In this document: positions 43,701 to 50,529 of the stretch, piece by piece
Position numbering within the stretch: the stretch's first letter is position 1
Layout: every line of letters begins with the position of its first letter
Assembly (NCBI RefSeq): GCF_039525805.1
Contig: NZ_BAAAHZ010000012.1
Length of the DNA stretch: 64,000 nt
Origin: Dietzia natronolimnaea
Lineage (GTDB): Bacteria > Actinomycetota > Actinomycetes > Mycobacteriales > Mycobacteriaceae
Strand: one strand, 5' to 3'
Position numbers and translations under genes: made by a program
Notes under the pieces: generated by a model
What the model was told of the DNA's origin: nothing
The model's input: only the letters and a program-made list of their open reading frames with translations
The model's database searches: none

Positions 43701-43924
43701 TGCCCGTAGTGGGGTAGGCCGTTGGCGAACGGGGGGCCGTCGTAGAAGACGTACTCCTCGGCGTCCGCCCGTCTGCGGACGGACTCCCGGAAGGTGTCGC
43801 GCTGGTCCCACCGGGCCAGGACGGTCTCCTCGAGGGCGGGGAACGACGGCGACTGTGCCGTGGTGCCGCCGGTGAGGTCGAGAATCGGGTAGGCGCTACC
43901 CGTGGCGGTGGGCTCGGTGCTCAT
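40745..43924 (-). CDS. ileS: Isoleucyl-tRNA synthetase
   Basis: 1059-residue class I synthetase charging tRNA-Ile. The HIGH motif is HYGH (72-75), the KMSKS motif is GLKMSKSKGN near residue 626, and the CP1 editing region holds VWTTTPWTLPSNLAA. This longer, eukaryote-like form is common in actinobacteria and often less sensitive to mupirocin (family knowledge). The ATG at 43924 is chosen because GAGGAG lies ten bases upstream and because the T-box leader ends there. Expression should rise when tRNA-Ile is uncharged through that leader. Confidence 0.95.
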   Translation of the reverse strand: MSTEPTATGSAYPILDLTGGTTAQSPSFPALEETVLARWDQRDTFRESVRRRADAEEYVFYDGPPFANGLPHYGHLLTGYVKDVIPRYRTMRGYLVERRFGWDCHGLPAELEAEKQLGITEKSQILDMGLAEFNSACEKSVLRYTDEWEEYVHRQARWVDFENDYKTLDIDFTESVLWAFKRLYDKGLVYKGFRVLPYSWYEQTPLSNQETRLDDAYKMRQDPAVTVGLPLEAPQSSPFHGAEALVWTTTPWTLPSNLAAAVHPDIDYCVVQVNSGELAGRRFVVAEARRGVYAPEFGEDAEVVATAKGADLVGLTYVPPFDFFAGHPGAHVVLSADYVTTESGTGIVHLAPAFGEEDKDACDAAGIELVIPVGPDGKFTAEVPPYAGQLVFDANAPISRDLRAAGRLIRHETIEHSYPHSWRSGQPLIYMALPAWFVKVTAFRDRMVELNREHITWMPEHVRDGQFGKWLEGARDWNINRNRYWGAPIPVWESDDPAYPRVDVYGSLDELEADFGVRPTDLHRPYIDELTRPNPDDPTGRSTMRRVADVFDCWFESGSMPFAQVHYPFENKEWFETHNPGDFIVEYNGQTRGWFYTLHVLATALFDRPAFTHVAAHGIVLGNDGLKMSKSKGNYPDVNEVFARDGSDAMRWFLMSSPILRGGNLVVTEQGIREGVRQAMLPLWNSYSFLQLYAAERATWRTDSPHVLDRYILSRLATTRDAMTEALETTDIAAACDELRQFADALTNWYVRRSRSRFWAGEASGQDSRDAFDTLYTVLETTMRLAAPLLPLMSEVVWTGLTGRESVHLADWPAADELPRDAGLVEAMEAVRSVCSTVSSVRKAKQLRVRLPLNSLTVAMPDAERLEPFTGIIADEVNVRHVHLTSDVAAHGRMELAVNARAAGPRLGKQVQACIKAAKTGDWSEADGVVIAGGVELQEGEYEHRLVAADPESTAALPGGAGLVVLDLTVTEELEAEGWAKDRIREIQEARRGAGFDISDRIRVRLEVPAARRDWADRHAGLIAGEVLATDFGVVDALDPGDGEPAELAEGVRMTLARV

Positions 43925-44197
43925 GCGGGCGGACTCCTCGCGGTACGGGGCCCGCACGAGTGGGTACCCGTGGGGCCGACAGGCCTGCGCTCGGGGACGA
44001 TCCGGACACGACTGGCGCGTCCGTCCGCGGTACCACCCCGTTTGACGACGACGGTGCGACGCCCACTCATGGGTCGGGGGCCGGTCGGGCTCCCCCGTTC
44101 GGTTCTACTGAGCCGCCCCCTCCACGGGACCGGCCGTTCTTCCGAGCGCTCCCCGGTGATGGCCGGATCGCAGCGCATCCGGCTCACCGCCGGACAT
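43925..44197 (-). promoter_or_regulatory. T-box riboswitch leader of ileS
   Basis: On the minus strand GGGGTGGTACCGCG (44039-44026) is the T-box that pairs with the tRNA acceptor end. Upstream a short stem I (GGTGA and GCCGGAT paired with ATCCGGC and TCACC, ~44190-44155) has the possible specifier codon AUC (44160-44158), the Ile codon, at an internal loop followed by A. Downstream, GCGGGC/GCCCGC (43955-43950 with 43930-43925) makes a hairpin whose loop holds the GAGGAG ribosome-binding site and that ends at the ATG, so control should act on translation. A -10-like TAACAT is at 44208-44203. Actinobacterial ileS T-boxes of this short-stem, translational kind are known; the exact folding here is inferred. 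Confidence 0.85.
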
Positions 44198-44206
44198 GGG
44201 GTGATG

Positions 44207-44428
44207 TTACCTGTCGGCGTGGGAGTCCGCCGCGTCCGCCACCTCTGACGGGTCCCGTCCGGACCCGTCACGCGCGGACCTCCCGCGGATGAGATCCATG
44301 ACCAGCAGCAGCAGGCCGAGGGCGCCGACCACGATGCAGGCCCACGCCCACCCGATCTGACCGGTGGCGACGGCGGCCACGAGGAAGGCGAATCCGAGGA
44401 TCGTCAGTCCGAGTGCGGCGACGAGCAT
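44207..44428 (-). CDS. Small two-helix membrane protein
   Basis: 73 residues with two membrane helices (MLVAALGLTILGFAFLVAAVA and WAWACIVVGALGLLLLVMDL) and a charged C-terminal tail (RGRSARDGSGRDPSEVADAADSHADR). Unknown function. Small membrane proteins of this kind next to wag31 are common in Mycobacteriales. The ATG at 44428 follows AGGAGGA, a strong ribosome-binding site. It sits between wag31 and the ileS leader, whose promoter-like box overlaps its last codons. Confidence 0.65.
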   Translation of the reverse strand: MLVAALGLTILGFAFLVAAVATGQIGWAWACIVVGALGLLLLVMDLIRGRSARDGSGRDPSEVADAADSHADR

Positions 44429-44553
44429 GCGTTCCTCCTGCCGTGGTGCGTGTCGTGGGGCGCACCGGTTCCGGGGCGGTCCCACTCCCCGAATATACGT
44501 CGGTCCCCGCACCCTGGGCAGGGGCGGGGACCGGACGCGTCGACGCGGGAGGA

Positions 44554-45462
44554 CTACTCGGCGCGGTGGCCGCCGTCCTTCTTGGCACCCTGGTCGGGCG
44601 CACCGGCGTTCTCCGCCGGGGCGGCCGGGGCAGCCGATCCGGACTTCCCGAGCTCGGACAGCTGGTTCTCGAGGTAGCTGGTGAGGCGACTGCGGTAGTC
44701 CTTCTCGAAGGTCCGCAGCTGGTCGATCCGGCCCTCGAGCACGCCACGCTGCTGGTTGATGGTGGCCATGATCTCGGTGTGCTTGCGCTCCGCGTCGGCC
44801 TGCAGGGCGTCCGCCTTGGCCTGGGCTTCCTTGATCTGCTGCTCGGAGCGCGACTGGGCGTCCTTGACGATCCCGTCGGACTTGGTCTTGGCCTCGCCGA
44901 GGATCTTGTCGGCCTCCCTGCGGGCGTCGCCGACCATCTTCTCCGACTGCGTCTTGGCGTCGCCGACCAGCCGATCGGACTCGCCGCGCGCCTTGGCCAT
45001 GAGCCCGTCGGACTCCTTCTTGGCCTCCCCGGTCAGCCGGTCCGCCATCTCCTGCGCCATCGCGAGAACGCGGGCCGCACGCAGATGCGTGTCGGAGTTG
45101 GCGGCACCGCTGTCCTCGCTCTTCGCGAGCGACGGGGTGGCCGCGGCCGGGGCCGGCGTCGGCGCGGGGGGCGCGGCGGCCGGCGTGGCGGCCTGGGGCT
45201 CCTCGACGCGGCCGGCACCCGAACCGCTCGCGGAGTCACCGGGGGCCTTGTCGGACTTCTCCGCCGCCTTGCGGGCCTTCTCGAGGTCCTTGTTCAGCTC
45301 CTCGACACGCTGACGGAGGTCGTCGTTGTCCTCCACGAGCTTTCCGAGCTCCTCCTCGACCAGGTCGAGAAACTGGTCGACCTCGTCCTCGTTGTAGCCC
45401 CGCTTACCGATCGGCGGCTTTGAGAACGCGACGTTGTGCACATCGGCTGGAGTCAAGCGCAT
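44554..45462 (-). CDS. wag31: DivIVA-family cell-pole protein Wag31
   Basis: 302 residues. The N-terminal DivIVA domain (MRLTPADVHNVAFSKPPIGKRGYNEDEVDQFL) binds membranes of negative curvature at the poles; a first coiled coil follows to ~75, then a Pro/Ala-rich linker (~76-130), and a long second coiled coil (~135-285) full of AKGESDRLVGDAKTQSEK-like repeats. It organises polar growth and recruits wall synthesis enzymes; in mycobacteria it is essential and phosphorylated on a Thr after the DivIVA domain. ATG 45462 has GAGGGG at seven bases. The 155 bp upstream hold -35/-10-like AT-rich stretches (around TTGGCA and TAGTAAT), so it likely has its own promoter. Confidence 0.94.
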   Translation of the reverse strand: MRLTPADVHNVAFSKPPIGKRGYNEDEVDQFLDLVEEELGKLVEDNDDLRQRVEELNKDLEKARKAAEKSDKAPGDSASGSGAGRVEEPQAATPAAAPPAPTPAPAAATPSLAKSEDSGAANSDTHLRAARVLAMAQEMADRLTGEAKKESDGLMAKARGESDRLVGDAKTQSEKMVGDARREADKILGEAKTKSDGIVKDAQSRSEQQIKEAQAKADALQADAERKHTEIMATINQQRGVLEGRIDQLRTFEKDYRSRLTSYLENQLSELGKSGSAAPAAPAENAGAPDQGAKKDGGHRAE

Positions 45463-45617
45463 GGGATACCCCTCGTGGTCGTCTCGGGTGCCGGCCCGGC
45501 GTTCTCGAACCGGACCCACGACTTCATTACTACCTTAACGCGTGCCAATCTAGTCACATTCGGCCCGCGCGTCACCTGCGGCCCGCCGCGGGCGTCACCC
45601 GCGGCCGGCAGCCCGGC

Positions 45618-45917
45618 TCACGCGACGCTGGTCATGAGGATCCGCAGGATCAGCTGGATCACGATGATGATCACGAAGAGGACGAGGACCGACAGGTCCA
45701 GCGAGACCTGGCCGAGCCGCACGGGCTTGATGACCTTGCGCAGCGCCTTGACCGGCGGGTCGGTGATGGTGAACAGCCACTCGAGGATCACCGCCAGGAA
45801 GCCACGGGGATTCCAGCCGCGGGAGAAGGAGGCGATCATCTCCACGACGATCCTGGCGAGCAGCAGATACCAGAAGACCTGGGTGATGATGTAAAGGACC
45901 AGCAGGATTTCACGCAC
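45618..45917 (-). CDS. YggT-family membrane protein
   Basis: 99 residues with two hydrophobic segments: REILLVLYIITQVFWYLLLARIVVEMI and LSVLVLFVIIIVIQLILRIL, with a loop containing the family block WLFTITDPPVKALRKVIKP. YggT proteins are linked to osmotic tolerance and to division or envelope work; M. tuberculosis Rv2146c is the ortholog in the same place between sepF and wag31. The start is GTG at 45917. No enzymatic activity known. Confidence 0.88.
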   Translation of the reverse strand: MREILLVLYIITQVFWYLLLARIVVEMIASFSRGWNPRGFLAVILEWLFTITDPPVKALRKVIKPVRLGQVSLDLSVLVLFVIIIVIQLILRILMTSVA

Positions 45918-45988
45918 GACATAACCCTACTGGCAGTGGCCGGCGCCGCGCCGCCGGCACCCGGTCAGGCGGGGTAGGCACCCGGGGG

Positions 45989-46687
45989 TCAGCGACGGAA
46001 CGCGCCGTTGACGGCGTCGCGGACCTCGGCCTCGGTGAGGTCCATCCCGGCGGGCTGCAGGAGGAAGGTGCGCTCGCGGTCGGTGACCTTCTCCATGCGG
46101 CCGTCGAGTCCGAAGACCAGGCCGGCGGCGAAGTCGACCATCCGGCGGGCGTCGCCGGAGGCCATGGTGGACAGATCGAGCACCACGGCGCGTCCGGCGC
46201 GGAAGTGTTCGCCGAGGCTCTTGCCGTCACCGAATCCCCGCGGACGCTCCACCACGGTCTCGGGCAGGGTCACCAGACCGTCCTCGACGAAGTCCTCCTC
46301 GGGCGCCAGCGCGACGGCGCCACGGGTGACGGGCACGCCGCGCAGGGAGGCCCGGGCACCGGCCTCGGCGGCGTGGTAGCGCCGTGGGCGCGGGGCGGGC
46401 TCGTCGAGACCACCGCGCTGTCGGCGGTCCGCGACGTGGTCCTCGACGGAATCGAGGTCCGCGAGTCGGGTCCGGGGGGCCGCGTCGTCGCCGTAGCGGT
46501 CGGCCGCGTACCCGTAGTCCTCGCGGCGATCACGTGCGACGGGGCCGAGGTCGTCGGCGTCGTGCAGCGCACGGGAGCCGCGGATGTCATGGTGGACCGG
46601 TCGGTCGTAGTCGTCCAGGTACTCGTCCTCGTACGCCGCGACGGGCGCCATTCCGAAGTACTCCTTGAACCGGGCGATTGCGCTCAT
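45989..46687 (-). CDS. sepF: Cell division protein SepF
   Basis: 232 residues. The N-terminal amphipathic helix (MSAIARFKEYFGMAPV) is the membrane anchor, a charged Asp/Arg-rich linker covers ~20-140, and the SepF domain is ~145-228 with GKSLGEHFRAGRAVVLDLSTM, DARRMVDFAAGLVFGLDGRM and RTFLLQPAGMDLTEAEV. SepF polymerises and ties FtsZ filaments to the membrane, and in actinobacteria, which lack FtsA, it is the main anchor. It fits between yggS and yggT. ATG start with GGAAGG upstream. Confidence 0.93.
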   Translation of the reverse strand: MSAIARFKEYFGMAPVAAYEDEYLDDYDRPVHHDIRGSRALHDADDLGPVARDRREDYGYAADRYGDDAAPRTRLADLDSVEDHVADRRQRGGLDEPAPRPRRYHAAEAGARASLRGVPVTRGAVALAPEEDFVEDGLVTLPETVVERPRGFGDGKSLGEHFRAGRAVVLDLSTMASGDARRMVDFAAGLVFGLDGRMEKVTDRERTFLLQPAGMDLTEAEVRDAVNGAFRR

Positions 46688-46759
46688 CTTCCGGGGACCT
46701 TCCTGATACGGGTCGTCGCGGGCCGTTCCTCGTGGGGAGAGGCCCCACGATGCTGGACC

Positions 46760-47488
46760 TCAAACTACTGGTCGCGGCCCGAGGATCGCCGTTCCGACAC
46801 GCACGCACGTCGAACCGGCGGCTATCGCGGCCTCCAGATCGCCGGACATCCCGGCGGAGAACTCACGGGCCCCCGGATGGTCGCGCCGCAGTTCCTCCGC
46901 CACCCGGGCGGCGTCGGCGAAGTGGGCGGCGGGTGACCCGTCCAGCGGGGGCACCACCATGAGTCCGACCAGCCGCAGGTGGTCCAGTCCCGCGACGTGG
47001 TCGGCGAGCCCCGGGAGGTCCTCGCGGGCCGCCCCGCCACGTGAGGTGTCGCCGTCCAGGCTCAGCTGGAGCAGCACGGGGAGCTCCCCGGGGTCCTCAC
47101 CCTCCGCCGCGGCCCGGGCCCGACCCTTCTGGAGACCGTCCGCGACCCTGGCCGAGTCGACCGAGTGCACGCGATCCGCCCACCCGGCCACCGCGGCGGC
47201 CTTCTTGGACTGGATGTGGCCGATCATGTTCCAGCGCACCGCCGCCGCCAGATCCGGCTCGGTACCCGACAGATCGGCCACCTTCGCGGCCGCCTCCCGG
47301 ACACGGTTCTCGCCGAGGTCCCGGACCCCCAGGCGGGCGAGCCGCACGACGTCCCCCACGGGGTGGAACTTGGTGACGACGACGAGGTCGACGCCGTCGT
47401 GCCGTCCCGCCGCCGCCAGCGCCGCGTCCAGCCGCTCCCTGGTCTCGGTGAGCCGTGCGGCCAACTCCTCTGATCGGGGATCAGACAC
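46760..47488 (-). CDS. YggS-family PLP-binding protein
   Basis: 242 residues of the YggS/PLPBP family, which binds pyridoxal phosphate and keeps its homeostasis without known catalysis. The PLP lysine is K40 in DLVVVTKFHPVGDV; RDLGENRVREAAAKV, WNMIGHIQSKKAAAV, LQLSLDGDTSRGG, LVGLMVVPPL, FSAGMSGDLEAAIAAGSTCVRVGTAI are the family blocks. The N-terminus has no helix extension of note. GTG 47488 is preferred to a TTG upstream at 47530. Typical member of this cluster between pgeF and sepF. Confidence 0.9.
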   Translation of the reverse strand: MSDPRSEELAARLTETRERLDAALAAAGRHDGVDLVVVTKFHPVGDVVRLARLGVRDLGENRVREAAAKVADLSGTEPDLAAAVRWNMIGHIQSKKAAAVAGWADRVHSVDSARVADGLQKGRARAAAEGEDPGELPVLLQLSLDGDTSRGGAAREDLPGLADHVAGLDHLRLVGLMVVPPLDGSPAAHFADAARVAEELRRDHPGAREFSAGMSGDLEAAIAAGSTCVRVGTAILGPRPVV

Positions 47489-47563
47489 GGCGGGTGGGCT
47501 CCGGGCGGGGACATCGCTGCATGTCCTCAACCTATCGGAGCGGCCCGGCCGGTCGCCAGCAGG

Positions 47564-48286
47564 TCAGAGCTGCCGCAGGATCACGCTGGCCTGGCGTCCG
47601 GTGCGTCCCTGCCTGCGGTAGGAGAAGAGGGAGTCGTCGGCGATGGTGCACCGCGGGTCGGTGTCCACGCGGACCACGCCGAGTCCGGCGAGCTGTCGGG
47701 CCAGGCCCGCGCGCAGGTCCACCCCGGCCGTCCCGTCGACGGTCCGGGTGCCGCTGCCCGGCAGGGCCGCCTCCACCTCGTCCGCGAGGTCGTCGGGCAG
47801 CTCGTAGTGTCGTCCCGCCGCCGCCGGACCGAGCAGGACGGAGATCCTCTCGGGGCGGGCTCCCAACGACGTCATGGCCCCGATCAGCGAGGGGACGATC
47901 CCGCCGACGGCACCCTTCCGGCCGGCGTGGGCCGCGCCGATGACCCCGGCCTCCTCGTCCGCGGCGAGGACGGGCACGCAATCGGCACTCAACACGGCCA
48001 GGGCCAGGCCGGGCCGGTCCGTCACCAGTCCGTCGGTCGCCGGGACGGCCCCGCCGGTGGGGCGGGTGACCCGGGCGATCCGGGTGCCGTGCACCTGGTC
48101 CATCCACACCACGTCCGACGCCGCCACTCCCAGCCTGCGCGCGAGCCGGGCCCGGTTGGCCGCCACCGCGGCCGGGGCGTCGCCGACGTGGTCACCGAGG
48201 TTGAACGAGTCGAAGTCCCCGGTGGAGACGCCTCCGCGGCGGGTGGTGATGATCCGGCGGACGCGCCCGGGGCCGTGGGTGGCCAC
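47564..48286 (-). CDS. pgeF: PgeF/YfiH-family peptidoglycan editing factor (multicopper-type fold)
   Basis: 240 residues. Conserved metal and active-site motifs are RRGGVSTGDFDSFNLGDHVGD, VVWMDQVHGTRIARV, LAVLSADCVPVLAAD and GVIGAAHAGRKGAVGGIV. YfiH proteins were called laccases, act as purine nucleoside phosphorylases in some tests, and in E. coli prevent wrong amino acids such as Ser from staying in wall precursors, which fits the cell-wall cluster. The GTG at 48286 begins 5 bp after the ftsZ stop, so both are in one unit. Confidence 0.87.
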   Translation of the reverse strand: MATHGPGRVRRIITTRRGGVSTGDFDSFNLGDHVGDAPAAVAANRARLARRLGVAASDVVWMDQVHGTRIARVTRPTGGAVPATDGLVTDRPGLALAVLSADCVPVLAADEEAGVIGAAHAGRKGAVGGIVPSLIGAMTSLGARPERISVLLGPAAAGRHYELPDDLADEVEAALPGSGTRTVDGTAGVDLRAGLARQLAGLGVVRVDTDPRCTIADDSLFSYRRQGRTGRQASVILRQL

Positions 48287-48291
48287 GCCGG

Positions 48292-49473
48292 TCAGTGCCG
48301 CATGAAGGGGGGGACGTCGATGTCGTCGTCCTCGTCCCGGCGGCGCGATCCCTGGGTACCGGCGCCGGCCTGAGCCGACTCACGGCGCTCCTCGCGACGC
48401 CCGCCGTCGAGAGGGGTCGATCCGAGCCCGGAGGCACCGCCGGTGTCGCCGGAGGCGCCGGGGACCTCGTCGTCGTCGAGGTGGTGGCGGCCGCGCCGCG
48501 ACTGACCCGCACCGGAGGACTGCCGGGAGCCGCCCTCGAACCCGGCGGCGATGACGGTCACCCGCACCTCGTCGCCGAGCGAGTCGTCGACGACGGTGCC
48601 GAAGATGATGTTGGCGTCGGGGTGCGCCTCCTCCTGGACGAGGGTCGCGGCCTCGTTGATCTCGAACAGGCCCAGGTCGCTGCCGCCGGCGATCGACATG
48701 AGTACGCCCTTGGCGCCCTCCATCGTGGTCTCCAGGAGCGGCGAGTTGATGGCGGCCTCCGCGGCCTTGTACGCCCGACCCTCGCCCCGCGAGGAGCCGA
48801 TCCCCATGAGCGCGCTGCCGGCCCCGGACATGACGCCCTTGACGTCGGCGAAGTCGACGTTGATCACGCCGGGGGTGGTGATGAGGTCGGTGATCCCCTG
48901 GACGCCGTTGAGGAGGACCTCGTCGGCGGTCTTGAAGGCCTCCATCATGGACACGCCGGCGTCCCCGAGCTGGAGCAGGCGGTCGTTGGGGATCACGATC
49001 AGGGTGTCGCAGGCCTCGCGCAGGCCCTCGATCCCCGCCTCGGCCTGTCCCCCGCGACGCTTGCCCTCGAAGGAGAACGGGCGGGTCACGACGCCGACGG
49101 TGAGCGCGCCGAGCTTACGCGCGATGGCCGCGACGACCGGCGCGCCACCGGTGCCGGTACCGCCGCCCTCCCCGGCCGTGACGAAGACCATGTCCGCGCC
49201 CTTGAGGACCTCCTCGATCTCGTCCTTGTGGTCCTCCGCCGCCTTGCGCCCGACCTCCGGGTCGGCGCCGGCACCGAGGCCGCGGGTGAGTTCGCGACCG
49301 ACGTCGAGCTTGACGTCGGCGTCGGACATGAGCAGAGCCTGCGCATCGGTGTTCACCGCGATGAACTCGACGCCCTTGAGGCCCTCGTCGATCATCCTGT
49401 TCACGGCGTTGACACCGCCGCCCCCGATTCCGACGACCTTGATGACTGCGAGGTAGTTGTGCGGTGAGCTCAT
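48292..49473 (-). CDS. ftsZ: Cell division GTPase FtsZ
   Basis: 393 residues; tubulin-like protein that forms the Z-ring. VVGIGGGGVNAVNRMI, the GTPase signature GGGTGTG (103-109), the synergy-loop region with NVDFADVKGVM and the C-terminal peptide DDDIDVPPFMRH, which binds SepF and other partners, are all present; a variable Arg/Ser/Gly linker separates the globular part (~1-315) from it. The ATG at 49473 matches the N-terminus of homologues (in-frame upstream GTG/ATG codons add 14 residues). Its own promoter is likely in the 183-bp gap from ftsQ, the largest in this cluster. Confidence 0.96.
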   Translation of the reverse strand: MSSPHNYLAVIKVVGIGGGGVNAVNRMIDEGLKGVEFIAVNTDAQALLMSDADVKLDVGRELTRGLGAGADPEVGRKAAEDHKDEIEEVLKGADMVFVTAGEGGGTGTGGAPVVAAIARKLGALTVGVVTRPFSFEGKRRGGQAEAGIEGLREACDTLIVIPNDRLLQLGDAGVSMMEAFKTADEVLLNGVQGITDLITTPGVINVDFADVKGVMSGAGSALMGIGSSRGEGRAYKAAEAAINSPLLETTMEGAKGVLMSIAGGSDLGLFEINEAATLVQEEAHPDANIIFGTVVDDSLGDEVRVTVIAAGFEGGSRQSSGAGQSRRGRHHLDDDEVPGASGDTGGASGLGSTPLDGGRREERRESAQAGAGTQGSRRRDEDDDIDVPPFMRH

Positions 49474-49548
49474 CGAGGCCCGGCCTTCCTTTGGGGGTGT
49501 CGTGCTCGGTTGCATGCTGTCTCGACGAAAGACTCTCGCCTAACTCTC

Positions 49549-49565
49549 ACCCTCTACTTGAGGGT
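49549..49565. promoter_or_regulatory. Inverted repeat in the ftsZ upstream region
   Basis: ACCCTC - 5 bp - GAGGGT forms a perfect 6-bp inverted repeat about 80 bp before the ftsZ start codon, inside an AT-richer stretch. It could be a regulatory site or an mRNA hairpin in the ftsZ leader. Confidence 0.35.
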
Positions 49566-49582
49566 TAAAGTTGCTGGTCAGA

Positions 49583-49625
49583 GGCGGTTTCCGCCGTCGG
49601 ATCACACGGTAGGGGCACCGGCCCC
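49583..49625 (-). terminator. Hairpins just after ftsQ, candidate attenuator or terminator
   Basis: Two perfect hairpins lie 31-74 bp after the ftsQ stop: GGGGC-4-GCCCC (49612-49625) and GGCGG-3-CCGCC (49583-49595). No U-tract follows, so read-through into ftsZ is likely in part. Confidence 0.35.
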
Positions 49626-49656
49626 GCACGTCCACGAGGCTCGCGGGCGTGTCGGT

Positions 49657-50499
49657 CTACCGTGAGGCCGGCAACGCCGGATTGGAGACGTTCCAGACCT
49701 GCCCGGGTTGCTCGAGGACCATCTGCAGGGCGACCGCCTTCTCGTGGTCGCGACCCGCGGCCCCCCACTCCACGGTGCGCCCGTCGACGAGGGTGAGGAC
49801 GATCGACGCCGGACTCTCCACCTCGACGGACGCGATCTCCTGCCCCGCGGTCCCCCGGACCTCGGCGAAGACCGTCGACAGGTCCCGGACGATCCCGGGC
49901 AGGTCGGAGCGTGCGCCGTCCCCCACGGTGAGCTCGGGGGTTCCGGGAGGCGGGTCCCCCTGCCCGAAGTCGATGCCCTGCCCGTCCACCAGGTGCCGGG
50001 CGCCGTCGACCTCGACCACGACCAGGGCGGTGCGCTCGATCAGCTCGATCCGCAGGTTCGACGGGTAGTCCCGCGTGACCGTGACCTGGTCCACCCTCGG
50101 GATCCCCGCCACGCGGCGCGCCACCGCGTGGGTGTCCACCTGGAGCAGCGGGGTCCCGGGGGACACCGCCGCGCGCTCGGTCACCGCCTCCACGGGAATG
50201 GTCCGGGTCCCGACGACCCGGACCTCCCGGACGGAGAACACCGGCAGGAAGTACAGCGCGATGTATCCCACCAGGAGGACGACCATCGCCACACCGAGCC
50301 CCACATAGATGCGGTTGGTGCGGCGACGTCGCCTGCGCAGCGTGGCCCGCACCGCGGGGTCGGAGTGACGCACCCGCTCGTCCGAGCTACGGACGGCCGC
50401 CGCGGCGAGTCTCCGGTCCGGGTCGTCCGAGGCCGCCTGGTCCAGCGGGTCCGTCGGATCCGCCGGGTCCGTCGGGTGGTCGCGTGGCTCGTCGGTCAC
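49657..50499 (-). CDS. ftsQ: Cell division protein FtsQ
   Basis: 280 residues, type II membrane protein. Cytoplasmic basic tail ~1-70 (TLRRRRRRTNRI), membrane helix ~72-92 (VGLGVAMVVLLVGYIALYFL), POTRA domain (FSVREVRVVGTRTIPVEAV ... YPSNLRIELIERTALVVVEV) and beta domain to ~275. FtsQ recruits FtsB/FtsL-type partners to the divisome. The GTG at 50499 begins 30 bp after the end of murC. The N-terminus repeats Asp-Pro pairs (DPADPTDPLDQ), low complexity. Confidence 0.92.
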   Translation of the reverse strand: MTDEPRDHPTDPADPTDPLDQAASDDPDRRLAAAAVRSSDERVRHSDPAVRATLRRRRRRTNRIYVGLGVAMVVLLVGYIALYFLPVFSVREVRVVGTRTIPVEAVTERAAVSPGTPLLQVDTHAVARRVAGIPRVDQVTVTRDYPSNLRIELIERTALVVVEVDGARHLVDGQGIDFGQGDPPPGTPELTVGDGARSDLPGIVRDLSTVFAEVRGTAGQEIASVEVESPASIVLTLVDGRTVEWGAAGRDHEKAVALQMVLEQPGQVWNVSNPALPASR

Positions 50500-50529
50500 C
50501 GCTGAGCCCCCTTCACGGCGTGGGCCTCG

